The translations under genes and the position numbers were made by a program. This document shows, piece after piece, positions 19,291-28,039 of a DNA stretch of 64,000 nt (the stretch's first letter is position 1; every line of letters begins with the position of its first letter). Source of the stretch: Alphaproteobacteria bacterium (lineage in GTDB: Bacteria; Pseudomonadota; Alphaproteobacteria; Micavibrionales; Micavibrionaceae); NCBI GenBank assembly GCA_023384135.1, contig JAHDXS010000001.1:901878-965877 (forward strand), read 5' to 3'. The notes under the pieces were generated by a model. The model was not told the DNA's origin and searched no databases. It saw only the letters and a list, made by a program, of their open reading frames with translations.

Positions 19291-19627
19291 GGATTGTGTC
19301 TCCGGTTGGGTATTCTTGCGGCGCGTCTCATCGGGGCGCAGCCGCCTTGCCTATATAAACGAATCAGGTTGTAACACCGCCGATCCGGTTTGAAAACCGT
19401 GAAAATAACGGTTTTTCCAAATTTTTCCCCGATCCCGCCCTAAAAAAGCCGCACCCCCAAGTTAATTTTTGACAAACAAATGGCGCTTACCCTAAAATGT
19501 CTTCTAAGTGTGTAAAGTCTGCCCAAGCCATGCCCTTTTTGGCCATGCGCCGCGCGGACAGGGAAAACTAAGGGTAAAAGCCGTAAAAAAATAACGGCGG
19601 GATATATAAGGATAGAGGATTTTTAAG
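19291..19627. promoter_or_regulatory. Divergent regulatory region between sucC and the 19628 gene
   Basis: These 337 bases hold no gene. On the plus strand there is a clear sigma70-type promoter (19469-19498, listed separately). Two copies of the CCGT/ACGG inverted repeat lie here: 19397-19411, extended by flanking A and T runs to an 8-bp stem (19393-19400 with 19408-19415), and 19580-19598 (GCCGT / ACGGC around a nine-base A/T loop), the second inside the leader of the 19628 gene. The first could act as a terminator or an operator. Confidence 0.6.
19469..19498 (+). promoter_or_regulatory. Sigma70-type promoter of the 19628 gene
   Basis: TTGACA at 19469-19474 and TAAAAT at 19493-19498, 18 bases apart. 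Transcription would start near 19505, giving a leader of about 120 bases that includes the CCGT/ACGG hairpin at 19580-19598 and ends in an AGAGG ribosome site. Confidence 0.75.
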
Positions 19628-21970
19628 ATGGCAGGCCCCACCAAACCTCCGAAAGAAGGCAGTCGCGAGCAGCTCGAAAGAGACAATCAAACCTATGTGT
19701 ATGCCGACAAGCCTCTCTCAGAACAGGGCGGAACCCTAGGCGAGGCCGATGCCGACATCCCGGGCCTTGACGATGCCATCGAAGCCGCAATGCTGGATGC
19801 CGACCCCGAAGCCTACAAGCAGGGTCTGCGCGAGGACGCCACGATCAGCAGTTCGCGTGTATTCGCCGCCGGCTCCCTGATCGCCGCTTTGGGCCGCGAC
19901 AACGCCACACCCCAAACACACAGCGAACCTACGAATCAGGCCAGCGATTACTCCCCTTACGGCCATGACGAGGATCTCCAAACCCGCATCGGCAACGAAC
20001 ACATGGCGGGCAGCGCCGATGGCAAAATCGCCGGAACGATCGGCGCCGAAAGATCGCATGAATATTACCTTGAGGAAAAACGCCGCGAGGAAGACCGCAT
20101 GGCGGCATACGTGGCGGCGCAAGCCCATCAAGAAGCCGCAGACGCTTGGAAGTATGCGACCATGTCCTTCGAGGAATTCGAGGAAGCGAGCAACCGTGTA
20201 GCAGATAGAGCCGACAGTTTTGTCCAAAGCGCGACAGCGGTAAACACAAGAGTTTCCACCTTTATCGATCAAGACAGACAACACGCGGAGAGAGAGCAGC
20301 AAGTCGTCATAGAAGCGCAGCGCCAGCGTCAGCTTCTCAGCCGACAGCTCGAAAACGAGACCGACCCGAGAACAAGACAAATTCTTGAAGCCAGAATAGG
20401 CGCCGTTGATTCAGCGATTGCCGGCGTAAATCAAAACATAAGAATTATCAACGGCTATACGGATGAACAAGGCGTCCGTCACGAGGGCCGCAGAGAAACC
20501 TTCATGAGATATCTGGAGGCCAATGAGACGGCCATTCAGTATGCAAATCTTGGGAAACAGGAAACGCAGCAAAACCTTGACAATTTGCGCAACATGACCG
20601 GTGACCAGGCGAAAGCCGAGTATATAAGTCACCTCCAAGATCGCATAGCGCAAGCCCGCGAAAATATGGCGAACGGCCAAGGCAGCCGTGAAGATAACGA
20701 GCGTCTGATTCGAGAGGCCGAAAGACGGCTCGGACAACTTGAGACCATGTCAGGTGACGAGGCAAAGGCCGCATTCCAAAGGCGTCTCGAGCAGAGATTG
20801 GGCAAATTCGACGAGCGCTTGGGTGAATTGCAAAGTAGATCTGAGGCGCTGGACAACGCCCGCGACTCTCTCGCACGTTACAGGGACGCCAGCAATGAGT
20901 TCGCAAACCACATGCTGGAGCTTTCTCAGACTGAGAACCCAACGCAGCAGCAACTGGACAGGGCTGCCGAACTGCAGGCGCAGCTGAGAAGTGCCGACCA
21001 ACAATCGCGCGCGGATTTGGCATACCTCAACAATCAAACGAGACTTCTGGCTCAGAGCCATGCGGCAGACGCCGCAGATGTGAACATGAGCTCCCAGCAG
21101 GCTCAGGTATCAGCAAGCGCATCGGACGTGGACAGAGATGCCGCGCGCATGGGAGACGATCTTATCCAGATACAGGCCAGGGCTTCGATCGTCCAAAATA
21201 TTGCAGAGTCTGCCGCCAGACAGCGCTTGAGGGTAGAATCAGGGACAGACACCCCTGATCAGGGCCCTAGTTACAGACCGACGGCAACCCAGGAGGAAAC
21301 ACAAGCCTCGATCGACCGGGCCGTAGGTGTTCTTGCGGCCGCAAAACAAGAGGGAAGAGATCTCACCCGCGAAGAATTCCGGGAACTGTCGAATCTGCCC
21401 GGATTGTCCTGGAAAGTGGTAAGGGAAACGGCTGAAGACATCGGCGTGCAGGCCCCCACCAGAGAAGAAATGGGATACACCGGCCCCAGAACGACGGATG
21501 GCGCTACAGCCAGCGGCCCCGGTCAATATGGCGGGGGCGGATACCGTGGCGGTTTCAACGATTTGGAGTTCAGGCTCTTCGGTTATGCGCCTTACAGCGC
21601 CACGACGGTCCCCTATTCGCCGATTCAACCCGCGGGGTATTCTGAAACGCCTCAGGTAAGTGATAATTTCGGAATCTCCGGGGGCGCTTACTCGTCCTTC
21701 GCAGATAATGAGTTTAATGACACAAACCCGACTATTGCGGAGACGGGAGGCGTAACGCCAAGCTACAGCAAGCCATGGTACGAAACAGCTTGGGACGCAA
21801 CGAGCAGCTTTATGTCAAGCGTTTGGTCAGGCATCGATACAAAACCGGCAAACCCGACCGCCAATCCGCTTGGACAACAGCCGGGCGTCATGCTGGCTTC
21901 TGCTGATCCGAACGCCAACCGGATTACCCCTGTAGCCGGCACAGGCGCAGGCGGCGGTGCGATGGCATAA
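19628..21970 (+). CDS. Large coiled-coil protein without signal peptide
   Basis: A 780-residue protein, unrecognised. The N-terminal 140 residues are polar and Ala/Asp-rich. Residues about 140-540 are Gln/Glu/Arg/Ala-rich and strongly predicted helical, with heptad-like spacing. The last 150 residues are Gly/Tyr/Pro/Ser-rich and probably disordered, ending in a Gly-Ala tail. An internal duplication with a 51-residue period is visible (MTGDQAKAEYISHLQDRI from residue 323; MSGDEAKAAFQRRLEQRL from 374). No Sec or Tat signal and no membrane span. It has its own promoter and leader. The next gene is a transglycosylase that also lacks a signal. Contains QVSDNFG (676-682), also found in the 53864 protein. 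Confidence 0.85.
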   Translation: MAGPTKPPKEGSREQLERDNQTYVYADKPLSEQGGTLGEADADIPGLDDAIEAAMLDADPEAYKQGLREDATISSSRVFAAGSLIAALGRDNATPQTHSEPTNQASDYSPYGHDEDLQTRIGNEHMAGSADGKIAGTIGAERSHEYYLEEKRREEDRMAAYVAAQAHQEAADAWKYATMSFEEFEEASNRVADRADSFVQSATAVNTRVSTFIDQDRQHAEREQQVVIEAQRQRQLLSRQLENETDPRTRQILEARIGAVDSAIAGVNQNIRIINGYTDEQGVRHEGRRETFMRYLEANETAIQYANLGKQETQQNLDNLRNMTGDQAKAEYISHLQDRIAQARENMANGQGSREDNERLIREAERRLGQLETMSGDEAKAAFQRRLEQRLGKFDERLGELQSRSEALDNARDSLARYRDASNEFANHMLELSQTENPTQQQLDRAAELQAQLRSADQQSRADLAYLNNQTRLLAQSHAADAADVNMSSQQAQVSASASDVDRDAARMGDDLIQIQARASIVQNIAESAARQRLRVESGTDTPDQGPSYRPTATQEETQASIDRAVGVLAAAKQEGRDLTREEFRELSNLPGLSWKVVRETAEDIGVQAPTREEMGYTGPRTTDGATASGPGQYGGGGYRGGFNDLEFRLFGYAPYSATTVPYSPIQPAGYSETPQVSDNFGISGGAYSSFADNEFNDTNPTIAETGGVTPSYSKPWYETAWDATSSFMSSVWSGIDTKPANPTANPLGQQPGVMLASADPNANRITPVAGTGAGGGAMA

Positions 21971-21982
21971 ACAAATTTTCGG

Positions 21983-22004
21983 GCCGCCCTTTTAGCGGGG
22001 CGGC
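21983..22004 (+). terminator. GC hairpin after the 19628 gene
   Basis: Perfect 7-bp stem GCCGCCC / GGGCGGC with an 8-base loop, 13 bases after the stop codon. No T-run follows, so termination may be weak or the hairpin may protect the 3' end. Confidence 0.45.
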
Positions 22005-22021
22005 ACGGACCGGGCAAAAAA

Positions 22022-22160
22022 TTGACTTTTGGCGCATTTCCTGTGTAGAATGGGCCATAAATGCGAATAAAGCATAGACTCCCCGCCCTGTATAAGGTCG
22101 GGGTATAAATAAAAAAAGCCCTGAAAACAGGAGCTTATGGGTTAAAAATAGGGTGAAGAC
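22022..22160 (+). promoter_or_regulatory. Promoter and structured leader of the 22161 gene
   Basis: TTGACT at 22022-22027 and TAGAAT at 22046-22051 with 18-base spacing. The roughly 100-base leader that follows contains two hairpins: CCCCG/CGGGG at 22081-22103, and AAGC-CCTG, AAAA loop, CAGG-A-GCTT at 22116-22136, just ahead of the start region. This could be post-transcriptional control; no known riboswitch class is recognised. Confidence 0.6.
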
Positions 22161-23465
22161 ATGTCGGACCAGAGCAGTACATCTCAGGGCACAACCCCCG
22201 AAGTAATAATTCCTCAAGAGGGCGTTGCGGAAGGTAATCCTCTGCCTGTCGCGGAAAACGATGACGACCGCACCACCGTTGCGGTTCCCGACCCCAACGC
22301 AGCCGCTGCCGCCACATTAACCGATACAGCCGCCGGAAGCCCCGCAGCGCTCTCCGTCACCGACCAAATGACGCTGGATCGCCAGCGGGAGGAAGAACGC
22401 CGCCGCAACCGCCTTCTGCTCCAGCAATCTCAGGAAGACACAAGCGGTCTGTTCCTGCTGCTCGCCCTGATTTTCTCTGCCGCCGAAAACGGCAACGAGG
22501 GCCTTGAAAACGAGCAAACCTCAAACAGTTTCGCCCAGATGCTGGGCATCGACCTCAGCGCCTTCCGCCAGACCGTCTCCGACGTGCGCAGCGGACGAAT
22601 CAGCGGCGAGGAAGCCGCCAACAGAACATACTCGTCCGTCGATCCGAGCCGCGTTGACATCTCCAGAGCGCCAAGCGTCCCGATGGCGGACCTCATCCGC
22701 ACGAATAGCGGCCCGACCCTGCTCAACCCCGACCTCGTTACGCGCATGGAGCGCGACCCGACGGTCAAACGCTACGTCGAAATGACCATGGACGCCGCCC
22801 GCCGCCACAATCTGGACGGCAACCTTCTGGCGAACCAGCTCTGGCAGGAATCCCGCTACAATCCGAACGCGACCTCCAGCGTAGGCGCGAGAGGAATCGG
22901 CCAGTTCATGCCCTTCCATCAGGGCAAATGGGGCCTTGAAACCGCGGCTGATTTCCGCGACCCCGCAAAATCCATCGAGGCCTCCGCCCGCTTCATGCGC
23001 CATCTGACCGACCGCGTGGGCAGCCAGCAACTGGCCCTCGTCGCCTATAACGGCGGCGAAGGCGCGGTCAACTGGGTTGCAAACCGCACCCCCGGAACAA
23101 GCATTACCGTAGAAGACTGGATGGCCTACGCGGGCGAACAACGCGCGAGACTGGGCGTAGGCAGCGCAAATCTCTGGCGTAACCAGACCTTCGATTACGT
23201 CACGAAAATCGACTCGAGCTACTGGAGTCGCGACATGATCGCCCGCGCCGAAAGACAGGGCCAGGGCACGACCGTTCTGGCCTCAAACGGGTTCGGCACC
23301 GGCGTGGACCAGACGGGCCGCCCCGTGGACCCCACACGCGACGGACTCACCGCCGCCTACACCCGCGACGTCGTGACCAACGGCGGAACGGATCAGGTCG
23401 CTCTGGCCGCCAACGCCGGAACGGCAGGCCCGCCGGGAGTAACCCCAGTCGTACGGCCCACTTGA
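22161..23465 (+). CDS. Lytic transglycosylase (SLT domain) lacking a signal peptide
   Basis: The catalytic domain (about residues 200-310) has the soluble lytic transglycosylase hallmarks: Glu230 in LWQESRYNPNA, GARGIGQFMP (242-251) and AYNGG (295-299). These enzymes cut peptidoglycan glycan strands to 1,6-anhydro ends. The first 85 residues are acidic, Ala/Pro-rich and hydrophilic, so there is no Sec signal. One short hydrophobic patch (GLFLLLALIFSA, about 97-108) is preceded by an Arg cluster, but is far from the N terminus. The C-terminal tail is Gly/Pro/Thr-rich. A wall-cutting enzyme with no Sec route suggests export by a dedicated secretion system or release by lysis. It has its own promoter and follows the coiled-coil gene. 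Confidence 0.88.
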   Translation: MSDQSSTSQGTTPEVIIPQEGVAEGNPLPVAENDDDRTTVAVPDPNAAAAATLTDTAAGSPAALSVTDQMTLDRQREEERRRNRLLLQQSQEDTSGLFLLLALIFSAAENGNEGLENEQTSNSFAQMLGIDLSAFRQTVSDVRSGRISGEEAANRTYSSVDPSRVDISRAPSVPMADLIRTNSGPTLLNPDLVTRMERDPTVKRYVEMTMDAARRHNLDGNLLANQLWQESRYNPNATSSVGARGIGQFMPFHQGKWGLETAADFRDPAKSIEASARFMRHLTDRVGSQQLALVAYNGGEGAVNWVANRTPGTSITVEDWMAYAGEQRARLGVGSANLWRNQTFDYVTKIDSSYWSRDMIARAERQGQGTTVLASNGFGTGVDQTGRPVDPTRDGLTAAYTRDVVTNGGTDQVALAANAGTAGPPGVTPVVRPT

Positions 23466-23627
23466 TTGGCCAATATCGGCTATAGGCAACCGCTCCGTTA
23501 GAGCATTCTTTACCCTTAGCGCATAGAATATTACACTCATGCCGCACATGGCATGACGCCCTTAGGGCATGTTGGAACCGCGTAAAACAAGACCTCTGAC
23601 AAACGAGACAAAACTTCGGCCCAAACC

Positions 23628-24935
23628 ATGAAAACGGCCCGCAAGAATGCAGCCCTCTGGATCTGCGCCGCGCTGCTCGGCGTGGCTGCTTTTGCACACC
23701 CTGCGCAAGCCGTCGAGCGCAAGCCGCCGCTGCATATCAAGGTCAACGAAGACGGCAAGACCAAAAAACAAATCCCGGCGCAAACACCGACAACCGAATC
23801 CGCAAACCCGGACAAAAAACAGCAACCCCCGCGTAAAATTTCCACCTCGGCTTGCCCGGTGATCATCACCGCCAAGGCCGCCAACCATTATGGCCTGCGG
23901 GTTAACCTGATCCGCCAGGACCGCCGCGCCCTGCAACTCGCGACCGCCCTGAGAGAGGATTTTTTCCGCAAGGGCCGCGACACACAATTTATCTCCGCGC
24001 TTTATGACGCAAGCGTCCAGACCGAGACCGACTTCGAGCTTCTGGTGATTAAGGCGATGATGGAAAGCAACCTCGGCATGCTTAACTTCGCGGAAACGAC
24101 AACCGCGCGCGGCGCATTCCAATACATCGAATCCACTTGGCTGAACCTGATGCACCGCTACGGCGCCAAAGCCGGATACCCAGAATACGCGAAGGCGATT
24201 AGGCTCGACCCGGTCACAATGGTTGCAAACCTGCAACCCGAACAGGAATCCAAACGCACTGAGATCCTGACACTGCGTTTTGAGCCTTATATTGCATCGC
24301 TTATGAAAAGCTTCCAGATCGCTGAGGAAACCGCCGAAATCCAGAAAATCACCAAAACCAACTTTGTGAGCATCACCGATCATTATGTAACGCATATGCT
24401 TGGCCTGCCGCTTGCGCGTAAATTCTACGAAATGAAGAATGAGAACTCGAAGGAGCCGCTGGCCGATCCCAAGCGCCCGGCTATGCTGGCTGCGGCAGAG
24501 AAAAACCGTCATTTCTTTTTCGACGACGATGGAAATGCGTTATCGGCCGCGCAATCCTATACGCAGTTCGAAAACCGGGTCACATCAGCGCGAAGACGCC
24601 TCTACGACATCGTGCGCAAATACACGAACAAACGCGGCGGCTGCGGCCCCATCGAGCCGATCCCGGCTTACGAGACCACAAAACCCAGCCCCGCCGCGAA
24701 AGAAGCACCCAGCAACAGCTTGAACTTTTCCTTTTTCGATATGTTGCTGACCGGCGGCCAGACGGAAGCACAGCCGGAAATCCCCGAAACCGCAGCGGGA
24801 GAGGAAAAGATTGAAGAAAAATCCGAAGAAAAAGAGCCGCAGCCTCACGAGACGGCCAAAGCCCCGGACATAAAGCCCGCACCCACCCCGAAACCGGAAT
24901 CGGTGGCGATCACTCCGCCGCCATCCGCCCCTTGA
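23628..24935 (+). CDS. Secreted lytic transglycosylase-like protein
   Basis: A 435-residue protein with a typical Sec signal peptide cleaved after AQA (residue 28). The middle holds a divergent SLT-type core: Glu146 in [11 protein letters not shown], then [15 protein letters not shown] (about 158-172), corresponding to the catalytic Glu and the GxxQ(F/Y)-type motif. The C-terminal 90 residues are Pro/Glu/Lys-rich and probably disordered. Expected role: periplasmic peptidoglycan cleavage. The gene ends inside the convergent mdh gene (26 bases of overlap). Third gene of a plus-strand block between mdh and sucC. Confidence 0.82.
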   Translation: MKTARKNAALWICAALLGVAAFAHPAQAVERKPPLHIKVNEDGKTKKQIPAQTPTTESANPDKKQQPPRKISTSACPVIITAKAANHYGLRVNLIRQDRRALQLATALREDFFRKGRDTQFISALYDASVQTETDFELLVIKAMMESNLGMLNFAETTTARGAFQYIESTWLNLMHRYGAKAGYPEYAKAIRLDPVTMVANLQPEQESKRTEILTLRFEPYIASLMKSFQIAEETAEIQKITKTNFVSITDHYVTHMLGLPLARKFYEMKNENSKEPLADPKRPAMLAAAEKNRHFFFDDDGNALSAAQSYTQFENRVTSARRRLYDIVRKYTNKRGGCGPIEPIPAYETTKPSPAAKEAPSNSLNFSFFDMLLTGGQTEAQPEIPETAAGEEKIEEKSEEKEPQPHETAKAPDIKPAPTPKPESVAITPPPSAP

Positions 24936-25908
24936 ACAGATGCTCGACCCCTGCGCGTTCCTCGCGCAGTTCCTTTTCGGTTGCGTCGATACGCGCCTGC
25001 GAGAATTTCTTGATCGAAAGTCCCTGCACGATTTCGTACTTCCCGTCCTTGCACGTCACCGGATAACCGAAGATCACGCCCGGCTTGATGCCGTATGACC
25101 CGTCGGAGGGAACCGCCATCGAAACCCAGTCGCCGCGCGGCGTACCCAGCGCCCAGCTTTTCATATGGTCGATCGCCGCCGCCGCCGCAGAAGCCGCAGA
25201 AGACGCGCCCCGCGCCTTGATGATCGCCGCGCCGCGCTGCTGCACCTCGGGAATGAACGTATTCGCGTACCAGTCTTTATCCACCAGCTTCAACGCGCTC
25301 TGGCCGTCCACCTTCGCCTGATGCAGGTCGGGATACTGCGTGGAGCTGTGGTTGCCCCAGATGATGACCTTCTTGATCTTGCTGGAATGAACGCCCGTCT
25401 TTTCCGCCAGCTTGCTGAGCGCCCGGTTGTGGTCCAGCCGCACCATCGCCGTAAAACACGACGCCTTGAGGTCCGGCGCGTTCTGCTGCGCGATCAGCGC
25501 GTTGGTATTGGCCGGGTTGCCGACAACTAAAACCTTGACGTCCCGCTTGGCATGATCGTTCAGCGCCTTGCCCTGCGGCGCGAAAATCGCCCCGTTGGCC
25601 TCCAGCAGATCTTTGCGCTCCATGCCCGGTCCGCGCGGCCGCGCACCGACCAGCAGCGCGTAATCGACATCCTTGAACGCGACATTCACATTGTCCGTGG
25701 CCACCACGCCCGCCAGCAGCGGAAACGCGCAGTCGTTAAGCTCCATGATGACGCCCTCAAGCGCCGGAAGCGCGGGCGTGATCTCCAGAAGATGCAAAAT
25801 CACGGGCTGATCCTTGCCCAGCATGTCCCCCGACGCGATGCGGAACAAAAGAGCGTAGCCGATCTGGCCGGCTGCGCCCGTGACGGCGACTCTGACGGGA
25901 GCTTTCAT
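24910..25908 (-). CDS. mdh: Malate dehydrogenase, type 2 (cytosolic-like)
   Basis: NAD-dependent oxidation of malate to oxaloacetate. It has the Rossmann start [25 protein letters not shown], the mobile loop [27 protein letters not shown] and the catalytic His region [18 protein letters not shown] and the 332-residue length mark the cytosolic/chloroplast-like type 2 family, as in Burkholderia and plants, not the lactate-dehydrogenase-like enzyme usual beside sucCD in alphaproteobacteria. An AAGG ribosome site precedes the ATG. The 3' end overlaps the convergent transglycosylase gene. A three-gene plus-strand block separates it from sucC. Confidence 0.97.
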   Translation of the reverse strand: MKAPVRVAVTGAAGQIGYALLFRIASGDMLGKDQPVILHLLEITPALPALEGVIMELNDCAFPLLAGVVATDNVNVAFKDVDYALLVGARPRGPGMERKDLLEANGAIFAPQGKALNDHAKRDVKVLVVGNPANTNALIAQQNAPDLKASCFTAMVRLDHNRALSKLAEKTGVHSSKIKKVIIWGNHSSTQYPDLHQAKVDGQSALKLVDKDWYANTFIPEVQQRGAAIIKARGASSAASAAAAAIDHMKSWALGTPRGDWVSMAVPSDGSYGIKPGVIFGYPVTCKDGKYEIVQGLSIKKFSQARIDATEKELREERAGVEHLFKGRMAAE

Positions 25909-26004
25909 GGAAAAAACCTTTCGTATAAAACAGGAACTTGAGAAACTTTGACCGGGAGAATCCTAGCGTTTTCCGCTCATAAGGGCAAGAGCGCCCCGAA
26001 AAGC

Positions 26005-26034
26005 GAACGGCGACCCGGCTTCGAGCCGCCGTTC
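26005..26034 (-). terminator. Hairpin downstream of the DUF1579 gene
   Basis: GAACGGC / GCCGTTC outer stem with an inner AGCC/GGCT stem and a one-sided bulge, followed on the minus strand by GCTTTTC. It lies between the DUF1579 stop and mdh and plausibly ends the upstream transcript. Confidence 0.5.
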
Positions 26035-26064
26035 TGTAAAATAGCTGATACAATCGAAGAGAAA

Positions 26065-26721
26065 TTACTTCGCCTTCGTGTACTGGATCTCCATCATCTT
26101 GAATTCCGCGCCGCCCGCCGGGTCGGTCGCGTACATCGTGTAGCTGTAATGGTCCGCATCGATGAAGGTCATCTCGTTGCGGAAGCTCCGCTTGCCGCCG
26201 GTAATCGGGCAGCTCGCCTCGGCCTTTTCTGTAATGGTCTTCGTGGCCGCATCATAGATGCCCGTGCTAACCATCATGCCGGTGGCAAAACTATCGTACC
26301 AGACGCCCTGAAACTGCTGGGCTATATTATCATACCCCATCAGAGCCTGCCCCTCGAACGGTGTCGATTGCCCGTTCATGTTCATCGTGCCGGTAACTTT
26401 GGATGACAGAAACCGCCCGCCGTAAAGAACCACATTCTCGGACGTGCCGGAGGACTGCTCGGCCGGAGCTCCGGGCATCGGCTGCATGGTAGAGGTGTAG
26501 GTCCACGACCCGGCCAGAGATTCAAGAATTTTGTGCATCTCACCAGGCTGCATGAGTTCCATCATCTTGGCCATTTCCTCGGGGCTCGGCGCAGCAGAAG
26601 TTGTCTCAGGCGCGACTGCGGGCGAAGTGGCGGGCGCGGCGGCCTCCTCGGCATAAACGGTTCCGGCAGCAAAAAACGCCAAAGACCCGGCGACCAAAGC
26701 AGTTGCAAATAACTTTTTCAT
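26065..26721 (-). CDS. Secreted DUF1579-family protein
   Basis: A 218-residue protein with a Sec signal peptide ending VYAE, then an Ala/Pro-rich linker and a DUF1579 domain. The family pattern is visible as LAGSWTYTSTMQPMPGAP, GGRFLSSKVTG, FEGQALMGYDN, GVWYDSFATGMMVSTGIYD and the closing KMMEIQYTK. The function of the family is not known. The ATG at 26721 has AAGGGAG upstream; the longer frame is not needed. The signal peptide is strikingly like that of the acid phosphatase encoded next upstream. Confidence 0.88.
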   Translation of the reverse strand: MKKLFATALVAGSLAFFAAGTVYAEEAAAPATSPAVAPETTSAAPSPEEMAKMMELMQPGEMHKILESLAGSWTYTSTMQPMPGAPAEQSSGTSENVVLYGGRFLSSKVTGTMNMNGQSTPFEGQALMGYDNIAQQFQGVWYDSFATGMMVSTGIYDAATKTITEKAEASCPITGGKRSFRNEMTFIDADHYSYTMYATDPAGGAEFKMMEIQYTKAK

Positions 26722-26805
26722 ATATAAATCTCCCTTTTGAGTTATGAAAAAAACGAAAGCAGAGACCATCCCGGCTTAAGATTAAAATCATCGAAAATCC
26801 AACGA

Positions 26806-27654
26806 TTATTCACCCGCCTTGCTTTCAACGGCGAGACTCACATCCACCGGTCTGTAGGCGGCAATAGCCTCATCCGACGCAGGTACAAAGCCCTTCTTGG
26901 CATTCTCGAACTGCTCTTTGAACGCGGGAACCTCCATCAACTTCTCCAGAACCTGCTGCGCCAGCTTGCGCCCGATATCCGAATCCGACGGATAATGAAC
27001 CCCGGCGATCTCGCGCCGCAGCCCCATGTCAAAGCCGAACGCTTTATACTGGTCCGCATGGGCCGGATCGAGGGCCGCCAGGATCAGCGCCGTCATATAG
27101 CCTTGCGTCGCATGTCCGGAAGGATAAGAGGCATGCTTCGGATTATCAAAGATAAGATTGAGATCGGGCGCCAGCGTATTAGGGCGCACACGGTTGAACG
27201 CCTTTTTGTACTTGACGATGAAATACGACAGGTCGATATGCGCAACATCAATAATGTCCACGGCGGGCTTGTTGCCAGCCGATATAAAAAGCCCCGCTTT
27301 TTCAAACGGCTCATACATCCGGTGCATGCTGTTTTCGGTTTCGATATGGGCAAGCTGCTCGGGCGAACGCAAGTATTGTTCATATCGCCGCACCGTATCA
27401 AGCTCAGACTTCGTATCAGCGCTGCTATTCGGAGGCGGCGGCGCGAGTTCCAGCGTGATCCCCCTGTCCAGAAGAAGAGGCCCATCCTCAAGGATTTGAA
27501 GCATCATAGGGTCCCAGCGGTCCTCCGGGTATTGCGCATGCGCAAGCTCGGGCGAAAGGAACTGCGGGGGAGCGGCATCCTCAGCGTAAGCGTTCACAGG
27601 CGCAAAAAACACCAAAGAGCCCGCCAAAAACGCCAACTTAAAAAGATTTTTCAT
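26806..27654 (-). CDS. Class A non-specific acid phosphatase (PAP2 family), secreted
   Basis: Periplasmic phosphomonoesterase of the PAP2/vanadium-haloperoxidase fold. After a Sec signal (ending AYAED) come the three family motifs: KKAFNRVRP (KxxxxxxRP), YPSGHAT (PSGH) and RREIAGVHYPSD (SRxxxxxHxxxD type, with the nucleophile His). Length (282) is a little above the usual 230-250. The start is supported by AAGGAAAG. It may scavenge phosphate from phosphomonoesters. It shares its signal-peptide sequence pattern with the downstream DUF1579 protein. Confidence 0.92.
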   Translation of the reverse strand: MKNLFKLAFLAGSLVFFAPVNAYAEDAAPPQFLSPELAHAQYPEDRWDPMMLQILEDGPLLLDRGITLELAPPPPNSSADTKSELDTVRRYEQYLRSPEQLAHIETENSMHRMYEPFEKAGLFISAGNKPAVDIIDVAHIDLSYFIVKYKKAFNRVRPNTLAPDLNLIFDNPKHASYPSGHATQGYMTALILAALDPAHADQYKAFGFDMGLRREIAGVHYPSDSDIGRKLAQQVLEKLMEVPAFKEQFENAKKGFVPASDEAIAAYRPVDVSLAVESKAGE

Positions 27655-27706
27655 ATCTTTCCTTGATTATGAAATTAGAGAAACCTGCCACACGCCAACC
27701 CAAACC

Positions 27707-28039
27707 TCAACCGCCAGCCTCGATGGCCGTGCAGGCAAAACCGACAAATTCGCAGCTATCCTCCGGCCCGCAGGAATCCGCGTTAGCAGGTTGGCAGGCG
27801 GCACGGAACAGAAGCGGGTCCATGTAACGGAGGCACTCGATCCGCGCGTTGATATCGTTGGCGTATTGCGTGCCCTGCGTAATGTGCGCATGGTTGACCG
27901 CGCCGACATAACACCCGCCGCCCACGATCCGGCAATCAGTATCAACCTTGCAGGAAGTCCATTCCGGCGGCATCTGCGCAAACGCCGGACCGCTGAAAAA
28001 ACATAAAACAACCGCTGCGAAAAACCGGATGATCCTCAT
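27707..28039 (-). CDS. Small Cys-rich secreted protein
   Basis: A 110-residue protein with a clear signal peptide (ending FAQ, residue 22) and eight cysteines in the mature part (SCKVDTDC, GGGC, EC, AAC, SC, SC, AC), enough for four disulfides. It is therefore expected to fold in the periplasm or outside the cell. The start overlaps the stop of the DUF2336 gene (ATGA), so it is coupled to it. No family recognised beyond the C-x3-D-x-D-C spacing, which also occurs in other small disulfide-rich proteins. Confidence 0.75.
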   Translation of the reverse strand: MRIIRFFAAVVLCFFSGPAFAQMPPEWTSCKVDTDCRIVGGGCYVGAVNHAHITQGTQYANDINARIECLRYMDPLLFRAACQPANADSCGPEDSCEFVGFACTAIEAGG

